Part shown: positions 1 through 6,294 of the stretch, piece after piece
Layout of the letters: each line of letters starts with the position of its first letter
Numbering within the stretch: position 1 is the first letter of the stretch
DNA from: JANXVV01 sp038230975
GTDB lineage: Bacteria; Planctomycetota; Phycisphaerae; Tepidisphaerales; Tepidisphaeraceae
Assembly (NCBI GenBank): GCA_038230975.1
Contig: JBBRMF010000202.1
Span: forward strand, 1 to 9,415
Direction: 5' to 3'
DNA length: 9,415 nt
Notes under the pieces: generated by a model
The model's input: the letters and a program-made list of their open reading frames with translations, nothing else
The model's database searches: none
Told to the model about the DNA's origin: nothing
Position numbers and translations under genes: made by a program

Positions 1-859
1 AACAGCCCATCGGCGCGCGACGATGATGCGGTTCTAATTCGCAGAAACCGATCAAGCTCGCAGACGATTTCAAAGGACGCTGGTAAAAGATCGCCGTGTA
101 AATCTTCTTCATCGCGTCATACGTCATGACCGATGGATGATTCGCAGCTTGCGCGGCCCAAATCTGCACAAACTCCGCTTCGTACATCGAGCGCGCCGCC
201 CAACGATTGCGGATACGCGTCTGATGCGGATCGAGTTTTGAAAAAAATTCTCCAAGCGACCGGCAATTGGCATTCTTGATCTGTATGGCGAGATCGGCGA
301 TTCCTCCTTTAACTTTTCCTTTGTCATCCTCTGTCGTGCCGTCTTTTCGGTTGGACTTGAATCCGCGGCGCTGCGACAGGTGAAACAGCGCGCGGCCGAT
401 TTCTTCCAAGGTACGCACTCCATCAAGACATCGCCGGCGAATTTGATAGATTGACGAGTCATGCACCTGGGCAGGCATTTCGCCATCGGCCACCAATATC
501 GTTCGAAGGCATTCGTCGAGTTTGAAAAGATATTCATGCCGCGCTTCGGATGGAGACGCAATCGCGCCAGGCAATAAACCTGCTTCGGTTAGGGCACGCA
601 GCGACCTTCGCAGTCGCTGGGCCCTCCGATAGATTTGTCGACGCATGCCCCGTTGAATACGGCGCGCCACCGCTCGGGCTTCGTCCTTACCCTGATCGAT
701 GTTGCCATCAACACCTGCGTCAAAACATCTCGCTCCGGCATCCAACAATCCGACCGGCTCCCATCGCCCGACGGAATCGACGTTACATTCCATCACACAC
801 CACCCGATTGATTTGGCTCCCAGATCAATCCCCAGAATCACCGGTTGCTTTTCAGTCAT
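1..859 (-). CDS. cas9: Cas9 endonuclease, N-terminal part (runs off the left edge), subtype II-C-like
   Basis: The RNA-guided DNA nuclease of type II CRISPR-Cas; only its first 286 residues are here and the frame stays open to base 1. Visible in order: RuvC-I motif GIDLGAKSIGW (residues 10-20) with the catalytic Asp at 12; arginine-rich bridge helix at about 60-89 (RRIQRGMRRQIYRRAQRLRR); LSQRRGFKSNRK at 161-172; and FYQRPLKSSASLIGFCELEP (258-277) followed by HHRRAP, a recognition-lobe signature shared with small Cas9s such as the Campylobacter jejuni enzyme. The short distance between bridge helix and these motifs fits compact II-C proteins. The HNH and RuvC-II/III domains would be encoded to the left. 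The start ATG at 859 has AGAGGA four bases upstream and places RuvC-I ten residues in, as usual. A tracrRNA-like unit lies just upstream, transcribed divergently. IscB is unlikely because the recognition lobe is present. Family is nearly certain; subtype is inferred. Confidence 0.96.
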   Translation of the reverse strand, partial: MTEKQPVILGIDLGAKSIGWCVMECNVDSVGRWEPVGLLDAGARCFDAGVDGNIDQGKDEARAVARRIQRGMRRQIYRRAQRLRRSLRALTEAGLLPGAIASPSEARHEYLFKLDECLRTILVADGEMPAQVHDSSIYQIRRRCLDGVRTLEEIGRALFHLSQRRGFKSNRKDGTTEDDKGKVKGGIADLAIQIKNANCRSLGEFFSKLDPHQTRIRNRWAARSMYEAEFVQIWAAQAANHPSVMTYDAMKKIYTAIFYQRPLKSSASLIGFCELEPHHRRAPMGC

Positions 860-863
860 GAAA

Positions 864-869
864 TCCTCT
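864..869 (-). promoter_or_regulatory. Ribosome binding site of cas9
   Basis: On the minus strand AGAGGA sits four bases before the ATG at 859. It supports that codon as the cas9 start, and no earlier in-frame start is needed. Confidence 0.7.
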
Positions 870-894
870 GCTTTTAAAATTGCCCTGATTTCAC

Positions 895-922
895 TTTACT
901 TTATTGATTCGCCATTTACACT
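895..922 (+). promoter_or_regulatory. Candidate promoter of the tracrRNA-like RNA
   Basis: TTTACT (895-900) and TACACT (917-922) are separated by 16 bases, an acceptable sigma-70-type pair. The expected start at about 929 falls at the beginning of the putative anti-repeat. The boxes are not perfect, and the stretch is AT-rich and also upstream of cas9, so the divergent cas9 promoter probably overlaps it. Confidence 0.4.
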
Positions 923-928
923 CTTGGC

Positions 929-1043
929 TAGTGTATCTGAGCGGCGATTGCCCCTTATCACAGTAAGGTACTTTCGTACGCGTACAGAAATCCGCTTCGG
1001 CGGAACTGACCCCACGCCCCCTTCGTTGCGGGGCGTTTTTTTT
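929..1043 (+). ncRNA. Putative tracrRNA of the type II CRISPR-Cas system
   Basis: A likely trans-activating CRISPR RNA, the partner that pairs with the crRNA repeat and is bound by Cas9. It lies in the cas9 upstream gap, on the opposite strand. The 5' part, about 929-965, is a candidate anti-repeat ending CCCCTTATCACAGTAAGG, similar in form to the ...ATAAGG junction that follows the anti-repeat in many tracrRNAs. Then come GTAC-TTTC-GTAC (968-979), TCCGC-TTCG-GCGGA (991-1004), CTGACCC (1006-1012) and a terminator hairpin with eight T. The order anti-repeat, small nexus-like hairpin, hairpin, CTGACCC, terminator resembles II-C tracrRNAs as I remember them (Geobacillus for example). No CRISPR repeat is present here to confirm pairing, so the assignment rests on layout and position next to cas9. 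Confidence 0.78.
1014..1043 (+). terminator. Intrinsic terminator ending the tracrRNA-like unit
   Basis: ACGCCCC (1014-1020) pairs with GGGGCGT (1030-1036) over seven bases around a nine-base loop, and T runs continuously from 1036 to 1043. The T tract sets the direction as plus strand. As no protein-coding gene ends here, the terminator itself argues for a short RNA gene upstream of it. Confidence 0.85.
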
Positions 1044-1118
1044 GGGATCGCGCCCGCTCATTTCAACAAGAGGGTCGCAACGCACTAACTCGAGTAGTCC
1101 GGCTGACTCAAAATGGGT

Positions 1119-1124
1119 TATAAT
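1119..1124 (+). promoter_or_regulatory. Consensus -10 box (TATAAT) before the small protein gene
   Basis: A perfect TATAAT ends two bases before the ATG at 1126. Transcription from it would start near 1130-1132, at or just before the second in-frame ATG (1132), which would give a leaderless mRNA. No good -35 box is visible at 16-18 bases upstream, so the box could be chance. Confidence 0.4.
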
Positions 1125-1125
1125 C

Positions 1126-1374
1126 ATGACCATGCGTAACGCCCAGGAAACCCTCGACCAATACTATCTGGAGATGCGATGGCGGTGCCTTTCGCTGGCG
1201 GCCGATCTGGACCGTGTCCAAAGAGCGGCCGACGGTTCGGAGCTTTTGAAATCAGACCCGCGCATCGCGAAGCTGCGAAAGGCGATTGCCATCCTGCTTG
1301 AAGAGGTGCCCGATCGTGCCGAGCGGGTTCAGGAAACGTTCAGCGATAAGACACCCGGGCCGTCAAGGAAATAG
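1126..1374 (+). CDS. Small hypothetical protein upstream of the EboB-like hydrolase (82 aa)
   Basis: I do not recognise this protein. It is short, charged and probably all-helical: after an Asn/Gln-rich start it has YYLEMRWRCLSLAADLDRVQ, a basic/acidic middle and a hydrophobic helix RKAIAILLEE, then a polar tail. There is no signal peptide and no membrane segment. The stop is three bases before the start of the EboB-like gene, so the two are surely co-transcribed and the product may assist that enzyme. Start choice: ATG 1126 and ATG 1132 are in frame with each other, and neither has a Shine-Dalgarno site. The frame also opens upstream to 1042, but that extension would begin inside the tracrRNA terminator and is rejected. 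With the TATAAT at 1119-1124 in use, 1132 would be the true, leaderless start (80 aa). Confidence 0.75.
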   Translation: MTMRNAQETLDQYYLEMRWRCLSLAADLDRVQRAADGSELLKSDPRIAKLRKAIAILLEEVPDRAERVQETFSDKTPGPSRK

Positions 1375-1377
1375 AGC

Positions 1378-2196
1378 ATGCGATATATTGATCCGCACAT
1401 TCATTGCGTCAGTCGAACGACGGATGATTACCAGTTCATGCAGCGCTGCGGCGTAGTAGCAGTCAGCGAGCCGGCGTTTTGGGCCGGGTACGATCGCTCA
1501 TGTGCCGCCAGCTTCGCCGACTACTTCAGGCATCTGCTGGAGATCGAACCGAAACGCGCCGCGAAGTATGGCATCGATCATTACGCATGGCTTTGCATCA
1601 ACGCCAAAGAGGCCGAAGACGTTCAGCTTTCGCGCGAGGTGATTAAGCTCATCCCCCCGCTGCTGGATCATCCGCGCGTACTGGGCATCGGTGAAATCGG
1701 TTTGAACAAGAACACGCGAAATGAAATCACCATCTTTGAAGAGCAGGTTGAAATCGCGGCGAAGTACAACCAACTGATTCTCATCCACACGCCACATTTG
1801 GATGACAAGCACAAAGGGACATCGATCATCACGGACATACTGAGGAATGATAAACGGATCAAACCCGAGCGGGTTCTGATCGATCACTGCGAAGAACACA
1901 CGATTCGCATGGCCAAAGACGCAGGTTTCTGGTGCGGGCTGACAATTTACCCGGTCACGAAAGTAACCCCGCAGCGCGGTGTCGATATCCTCGAGCAGTT
2001 CGGCACGGACATGATCTGTGTCAATTCCGCCAGTGATTGGGGTGAATCCGGCCCGCACATGCTGATCGATACGGCCATTGAGTTCCGCCGTCGGGGTCAT
2101 TCAGAGCCCGAGGCCATCAAGGTATTTCACGACAATCCCTGCCGATTTTTGGGGCAGAGTGGTAAATGGAAGGTCTCGCCGATCGCGAATCCGTGA
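1378..2196 (+). CDS. EboB-like TatD-family metal-dependent hydrolase
   Basis: A TIM-barrel amidohydrolase-type enzyme of 272 residues with the full TatD metal set: HxH as DPHIH (His7, His9), GEIGLN (Glu106), LIHTPH (His137), LIDH (His170) and SASDW (Asp220). The opening MRYIDPHIHCVSRTTDDY, EPAFWAGYDRS (31-41) and NSASDWGESGP (216-226) look much closer to EboB of the cyanobacterial ebo cluster than to ordinary TatD DNases. Ebo proteins are linked to export of scytonemin precursors and related products; the EboB reaction is unknown. No EboC (prenyltransferase), EboD (dehydroquinate-synthase-like) or EboE neighbour is present, so this is an isolated homologue beside a small unknown gene. AAGGAA at 1365-1370, seven bases before the ATG and overlapping the previous stop region, fixes the start. 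No signal peptide is seen, so it is cytoplasmic. The substrate cannot be inferred. Confidence 0.88.
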   Translation: MRYIDPHIHCVSRTTDDYQFMQRCGVVAVSEPAFWAGYDRSCAASFADYFRHLLEIEPKRAAKYGIDHYAWLCINAKEAEDVQLSREVIKLIPPLLDHPRVLGIGEIGLNKNTRNEITIFEEQVEIAAKYNQLILIHTPHLDDKHKGTSIITDILRNDKRIKPERVLIDHCEEHTIRMAKDAGFWCGLTIYPVTKVTPQRGVDILEQFGTDMICVNSASDWGESGPHMLIDTAIEFRRRGHSEPEAIKVFHDNPCRFLGQSGKWKVSPIANP

Positions 2197-2490
2197 TCCG
2201 CAAAGTGTAGCATTGTTGGAGAGTTCTCACGCTTCCAAAGGAATATCACGTTGCAACCGGATGCGCTTTCGCTCCAAGATCAATCACATCACCTTCAAAA
2301 CATACGGTTCTCGACGGCTCCTGACAAAAAAACTTTCTCCATTGACTCGTGATAAAAAGCCGACATTTCTATCTGCGCTATACGGGACATTCGTATCTGC
2401 GCATGACAGACCCTGATTCAGCGCTGGACTCCCCGTCGACACTCCGTAAACTAGGTGTTAAGGACTCGCGACAGGTCGCGATTTTCGATC
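2197..2490. other. Non-coding stretch between the EboB-like gene and tRNA-Leu
   Basis: No believable gene on either strand. No terminator with a T tract follows the hydrolase gene; GGATGCG-CTTT-CGCTCC (2258-2274) is a weak hairpin without one. A 17-nt direct repeat lies at 2362-2402. Just before the tRNA, CGCGA and TCGCG around CAGG (from about 2467) can form a small hairpin. A weak promoter-like TCGACA followed about 15 bases later by GTTAAG could serve the tRNA. Confidence 0.5.
2362..2402 (+). repeat. Two direct copies of a 17-nt motif, period 24
   Basis: GACATTTCTATCTGCGC (2362-2378) and GACATTCGTATCTGCGC (2386-2402) agree at 15 of 17 positions, and the two differing bases are adjacent. 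The 24-nt period is close to two helical turns, a spacing seen for tandem regulator binding sites. No third copy is visible on either side. Confidence 0.6.
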
Positions 2491-2572
2491 GCAGGAGTGG
2501 CGGAATTGGCAGACGCGCAGGACTTAGGATCCTGTACCGCAAGGTGTAGGGGTTCGACCCCCCTCTCCTGCA
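2491..2572 (+). tRNA. tRNA-Leu (anticodon TAG)
   Basis: A complete class II tRNA: acceptor GCAGGAG (2491-2497) pairs with CTCCTGC (2565-2571), with discriminator A2572. The anticodon stem CAGGA (2518-2522)/TCCTG (2530-2534) holds loop CTTAGGA with anticodon TAG (2525-2527), reading CUA and other CUN leucine codons. The long variable arm ACCGCAAGGTGT and the T-loop GGTTCGACC are clear. CCA is not encoded (ATTT follows), so it must be added after transcription. Confidence 0.97.
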
Positions 2573-2575
2573 TTT

Positions 2576-2590
2576 GTGAACGCGGTTCAC
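2576..2590 (+). other. Perfect hairpin just after tRNA-Leu
   Basis: GTGAAC (2576-2581) and GTTCAC (2585-2590) form a six-base stem around GCG, four bases after the discriminator base. No T tract follows, so it is a poor terminator. It may be a processing or stabilising element between the tRNA and the downstream mRNA. Confidence 0.45.
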
Positions 2591-2633
2591 CGGTGGGTTG
2601 GGAATCGCGACCGTGGTGAAAAGGAAACTGTTC

Positions 2634-3794
2634 ATGGCAATGAAAGACCGGCCTTTGAAATTGTTTACCCGAAGTCGTCGGACAGCAGCGATGGCGGGGG
2701 CGGCACTGTTTTGGACGAATGTCATGGGATTCGGGCATATCGCCCGGGCAGATGAGATCGTCTCTGGCGGCTTGCCTACCAAGAACGTTTCGATCGAAAA
2801 AGTGGAAACCGGTGTGCTAATTGCCGAAGTCAAAGGCGAGAAAGTTTACGGGGACAAATTACTCTATAAGATCCAATCCGGTGCCCCAGGCGAAAAAATC
2901 ATCAATGACAAGCTTCGCATCATGGTAACGGATGAGCCAAATCTGACGACGGCGGAAGATGCGTTTGCCAATGGAAAGTGGTCTGACGCCGTCGATGCGT
3001 TTCAGAAAACGCTCCGATCTTCCCCGAAACCCTGGCTGAAGGATTATTCGGCACTTCGGCTTCTCAGAGCCGGTGAGAAAAGCGACCGGTTTGATGCAGT
3101 GGTGACGGCGTATATCTATCTGCTCGCGAAAGATCCTAAAGCAACTCAAGAAATCAAGCTGAAATTCCCGGAGGATCCGACCAACGCATACCTTAAGACC
3201 GCGGCATCGCAAGTCGATGCGGCATTGGCTGCGGAGAAGGATTCGACCCGGCAAGCCTCGCTCACCGTGTTTCGGATGAACATCGCCAAGGCCATGCACG
3301 ATGATGCGACGGTGCTAAAACTCGCCGGCGACTTGAGCAAAACGACGCCCACCGATGGAAGCACGGGTGCGCTGGATCCGACCATTCTTTCGGGCATTGC
3401 CGACGGCAAACTGAATCTCATCCAGTCTGCCCTTGAAAAGAAGGATTACGCCGCCGCCCAGAAAGGGTTAGAGCAGGTCAAACCGACAGTTTCCGAGCCC
3501 AAGCATCAGGCGGAATGGCTTTGGTTGACAGCCGAAACAAACGCGGGCATTGCGGGTGATTCCAAAGATCCCGCGGCGCTCCGGAATCTCGCCATCGACT
3601 ACATGCGACTGGTTGCCAATTTCCCGAACAGTCCTCGTGCCAGCCAGGCGCTTCTAAAGACCGGTGGGCTCCTCGAAAAATTGAATGACCCTAAAGCGGC
3701 CCTGGCTTTGTATCAGCAGGTGGCTCGTGATTTTGGTGACCAGCCGGCGGGAAGCGCAGCAAAGAAAGAGATCGCGCGCCTTGCTGGTAAATGA
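2634..3794 (+). CDS. Exported TPR-type repeat protein (386 aa)
   Basis: A predicted envelope protein built of helical repeats; the exact role is unknown. Residues 1-39 are a signal peptide with a basic n-region (KLFTRSRR), a hydrophobic stretch AAMAGAALFW and an ARA cleavage site before DEIV. The SRRTAAM segment is faintly Tat-like, but Sec is as likely. Next is a short beta-type region (about 45-95). Then helical TPR-like repeats: AEDAFANGKWSDAVDAFQKTL near 110-130, KKDYAAAQKGLEQV, and a C-terminal pair RASQALLKTGGLLEKLNDPKAALALYQQVARDF, like the TPR tail of CpoB/YbgF proteins. The start at 2634 has AAGGAA seven bases upstream (2621-2626); a TTG at 2598 in the same frame lacks such a site and would bury the signal peptide. 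It lies 61 bases after tRNA-Leu and 104 bases before the SurA/PpiD-like gene, with which it probably works in envelope protein handling. Confidence 0.88.
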   Translation: MAMKDRPLKLFTRSRRTAAMAGAALFWTNVMGFGHIARADEIVSGGLPTKNVSIEKVETGVLIAEVKGEKVYGDKLLYKIQSGAPGEKIINDKLRIMVTDEPNLTTAEDAFANGKWSDAVDAFQKTLRSSPKPWLKDYSALRLLRAGEKSDRFDAVVTAYIYLLAKDPKATQEIKLKFPEDPTNAYLKTAASQVDAALAAEKDSTRQASLTVFRMNIAKAMHDDATVLKLAGDLSKTTPTDGSTGALDPTILSGIADGKLNLIQSALEKKDYAAAQKGLEQVKPTVSEPKHQAEWLWLTAETNAGIAGDSKDPAALRNLAIDYMRLVANFPNSPRASQALLKTGGLLEKLNDPKAALALYQQVARDFGDQPAGSAAKKEIARLAGK

Positions 3795-3823
3795 TTTTGC
3801 ACCGGGCCACGCATGGCTTAGCG

Positions 3824-3851
3824 TTGTTTCGGTTTGTTCTGTTTCTATAGC
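3824..3851 (+). promoter_or_regulatory. Possible promoter between the TPR and SurA/PpiD-like genes
   Basis: TTGTTT (3824-3829) and TATAGC (3846-3851) are 16 bases apart within the 104-base gap. No terminator follows the TPR gene, so this would add to read-through transcription rather than replace it. Confidence 0.3.
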
Positions 3852-3898
3852 CTGTTTTTTGAACTTTAACTTCTAGTACCTCGCCTCGAAGGATCTGC

Positions 3899-6109
3899 AT
3901 GCACAGTTATATCAAGCGTAACCAGAAATATATCATGGCCGTCTTTTCCGTGGGCCTGATGATCGCCTTTGCGGTTCAGAGCGATTTTAAGAATAGCTCC
4001 AAGAATCGCGACGTACTCATGGGTCGCATGGGAAAGACCAGGATTACCCAGAAGGATGTCGCCGAGTATCGCGCGCAATGGGAACTGTTGAAGCGAACGC
4101 TCTATATCAAGCAGACGGACCCGACCACGAAAAAAGAGCGTAGTATCCCTGCCCTTTTCCTAGTCTTCGGGAGAACCAGCGAGCTGGATGCCGAGCGCGT
4201 GATCGCGCAAATTGACGCCAACCCTGAGTTATATTACTTGCTCTATCTCGAGGCCGAGCAGTTGGGCGCAGTGGTGACCAACGATGAAGTGCAGAGTATC
4301 TGGAAGAACTTCGAGCACACGGACGATCAACTTGGATCTTATGAGGAGCGCGCTCAAGAGGCGATTCGCAACTTGCTGCTCATCGGTCGCGCTTCGGACT
4401 TGGCGGCCAGCGTCGCGAAGGTCACTCGCCCGCAGCGGGATTTTGAATTGAGCAATCAGCAGGAAATCTCGCTGAATTTGGTTGCGTTCAAAGCCTCCGA
4501 CTATCTGGCAAAACTGCCGGCCTGGAGCGATTCGGACAAAGAGACCAAAATTAAAGCTCATTACGAGCAATACAAAAACCTGGAGCCCACCACGCGTCCG
4601 GGCAATGAATTTGGCTTCGGATACCGGGTGGCGAATCAAGTCCGCGTTCAATACATTGAATTGCCAAGTGAAGCGATCCGACGAACGGTCGCATCTCAGA
4701 TTACCGATATCGATGCGAGGAAATATTTCTACCAGAATATTTCACAATTCCCCGCTCAGTTCGGGACTCGGCCGCCTCCGGGCGTAGCCGCCACTCAGCC
4801 TGCGCCCCCCGCGCGTATTTCCAGGAAATTTACTGACTTGCCGCCGACGAAGGCTTCGACGACCGGACCCTCGACGCCGCCGAAACATTTTCCGCAGTAT
4901 CGTGAAGAAATCACGCAGCGTCTGATCGACGAACGCGTCAAAAAGATTTCGCAGGAAATTCTCGCGGAAATAAATTCGACGATGGGTGCCGATTACCTCG
5001 CTTTTAAGGCTGTTGTTGCCGATGTCGGATCAGCTCCGACCACCGCACCCTCGATCGCTCCGGCGCTTCTCGCCAAGGCCCCCAAGACGGCTCTTGGCGG
5101 TGTCACCTATGACAGCTACGAATACCTGCACAACCTGGCGATCCGCATCCAGGAAAAGTTCGGAGTATTGCCGACGACCCATGAAGACAAAGGCCTGCGA
5201 ACACTCAAGCAATTGACTGATTTGGGAGAAATCTCCAAATCCGCTGTGGAAGGCCATGACCTTTTCTCGCTTTACCGCATGTTGAATGATGTGCAGGCCG
5301 CGCAGCAAATGAGCCAGCAAATCAGCCCGCTGATTAACTTCCCGGTGTATGCGACAAACTTTGCGTTTCCGCTGGCAAACGATCAGGTAAGGCAAGTGGC
5401 ACGGCAATACCGCCTTCGAATATTGTCACTCTACGAACCTTCTCCCATCATGCGGGAAAAGACCGGCCAATTCGCCATGCCGGGAGAAGCCTCCAACGTT
5501 TTCATTTACCGCATCGTCGAGGCCGAGCCTTCGCATGCACCGGCACTGAATGAGGTGCGCGATCAAGTCATTACTGATGCAAGATTGTCTGAGGCCTACA
5601 AAGCCGCCAACGACGCGGCAACAGCATTCTCCAAGAGCGCGCAGGAGAAAAAGCAGACGCTTCAAGCTGCCGCCACCGAAGCCGGCAAACCCATCGTGAC
5701 CACCGGCCTGTTCGATCAGCGATTACCGGAAATTGAGAACTTTAAGCTGCCGTCGCCCGAGTCGTCGCAGATCTTTATCACGGCAGCGTACTCACTTCTC
5801 AGTCACGGAAATCCGGCCGCGCCTCATCCGATCAACACTCTGGATTTAAAGCCAACCGCCACGGCCTACGTTGGGGAGATCAATCAGATCAAACCGCGAT
5901 GGACCGCCGACACTCTGCCCGCGCAGCAGATCAATTCAACCGTGCGGATCGATCAGCAGCTTTCAATGCTGCTTCGTCGAGGTTGGTTCAATCCTGCGGA
6001 TATCATGTCCCGCACGCACTACATTCCTATGGAAGCCCCCCGTAAGCCAACTGTCCCCCCGCCTGCACAACAGCCACCACTGAACCCGATGGGAGCGCTC
6101 TCTTTCTAA
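3899..6109 (+). CDS. Membrane-anchored SurA/PpiD-like periplasmic folding factor (736 aa)
   Basis: A large protein with one N-terminal membrane anchor (about residues 12-28, MAVFSVGLMIAFAV) and an exported body, arranged like PpiD: a basic start, the anchor, then a SurA-N-like helical region (MGKTRITQKDVAEYRAQWEL onward, to about 190). A strand-helix stretch VRVQYIELPSEAIRR near 250 and a C-terminal part (about 500-650: YRLRILSLYEP, FIYRIVEAEPSHAPALNEVRDQV) match the general pattern of PpiD/SurA proteins. I see no intact parvulin PPIase domain, so chaperone activity is likelier than isomerase activity. Low-complexity linkers rich in Pro/Thr/Ala/Gln occur at about 285-335 and 375-395, with a Pro-rich tail at 712-733. 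AAGGA five bases before the ATG supports the start. The preceding exported TPR gene suggests joint work in the periplasm. Family assignment is moderately sure; client proteins are unknown. Confidence 0.8.
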   Translation: MHSYIKRNQKYIMAVFSVGLMIAFAVQSDFKNSSKNRDVLMGRMGKTRITQKDVAEYRAQWELLKRTLYIKQTDPTTKKERSIPALFLVFGRTSELDAERVIAQIDANPELYYLLYLEAEQLGAVVTNDEVQSIWKNFEHTDDQLGSYEERAQEAIRNLLLIGRASDLAASVAKVTRPQRDFELSNQQEISLNLVAFKASDYLAKLPAWSDSDKETKIKAHYEQYKNLEPTTRPGNEFGFGYRVANQVRVQYIELPSEAIRRTVASQITDIDARKYFYQNISQFPAQFGTRPPPGVAATQPAPPARISRKFTDLPPTKASTTGPSTPPKHFPQYREEITQRLIDERVKKISQEILAEINSTMGADYLAFKAVVADVGSAPTTAPSIAPALLAKAPKTALGGVTYDSYEYLHNLAIRIQEKFGVLPTTHEDKGLRTLKQLTDLGEISKSAVEGHDLFSLYRMLNDVQAAQQMSQQISPLINFPVYATNFAFPLANDQVRQVARQYRLRILSLYEPSPIMREKTGQFAMPGEASNVFIYRIVEAEPSHAPALNEVRDQVITDARLSEAYKAANDAATAFSKSAQEKKQTLQAAATEAGKPIVTTGLFDQRLPEIENFKLPSPESSQIFITAAYSLLSHGNPAAPHPINTLDLKPTATAYVGEINQIKPRWTADTLPAQQINSTVRIDQQLSMLLRRGWFNPADIMSRTHYIPMEAPRKPTVPPPAQQPPLNPMGALSF

Positions 6110-6245
6110 AAACAATTGGCCAGCCGAGTAGAAAAGAGGCGCATTGATGTTTAGGTCAGTGACTTCCTATGTATCCGTCCTTTCGGACAGCCTGACAAAA
6201 TGGTCATCAGACCCTGCAACCGTTTCCTCTTTCCTCTGTAAAATT

Positions 6246-6272
6246 CCGTATGGCGGGTTTTCCCCGATACGG
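6246..6272. terminator. Strong hairpin in the convergent gap, possible terminator
   Basis: CCGTAT pairs with ATACGG, and inside it CGGG pairs with CCCG around TTTTC, leaving a GG bulge. It lies about 140 bases after the SurA/PpiD-like gene and 205 beyond the lipoprotein gene end. The T tracts are weak on both sides (CTTTAAATT on the plus strand; AATTTT on the minus strand), so termination in either direction is only possible. Confidence 0.4.
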
Positions 6273-6294
6273 CTTTAAATTGACAATTCCTCCG

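Noticed and set aside
124..561. Minus-strand 145-codon open frame
   Set aside because: It lies within the cas9 reading frame in another phase; its product is Arg/Ser-rich with no recognisable features, whereas the overlapping frame gives a clear Cas9.
550..1088. Plus-strand open frames opposite the cas9 start and across the tracrRNA region
   Set aside because: They are antisense to cas9 or run through the tracrRNA-like element and its terminator; their products are low-complexity and lack ribosome binding sites.
1042..1125. Upstream extension of the small gene to a start at 1042
   Set aside because: It would start inside the terminator T tract; the added residues look non-coding.
891..1133. 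Minus-strand 80-codon frame in the cas9 upstream gap
   Set aside because: It is antisense to the structured RNA and terminator and shows no protein-like pattern.
1498..2100. Minus-strand 200-codon frame
   Set aside because: It is antisense to the EboB-like gene, whose metal-binding residues show that the plus strand is the coding one.
2258..2274. Terminator of the EboB-like gene
   Set aside because: The stem is short with a bulge and is followed by AAGATC rather than a T tract.
2598..2633. TTG start for the TPR gene
   Set aside because: ATG 2634 has AAGGAA at good spacing and gives a normal signal peptide; the extension has neither.
2378..2833. Minus-strand 151-codon frame
   Set aside because: It crosses tRNA-Leu and the start of the exported TPR gene on the other strand.
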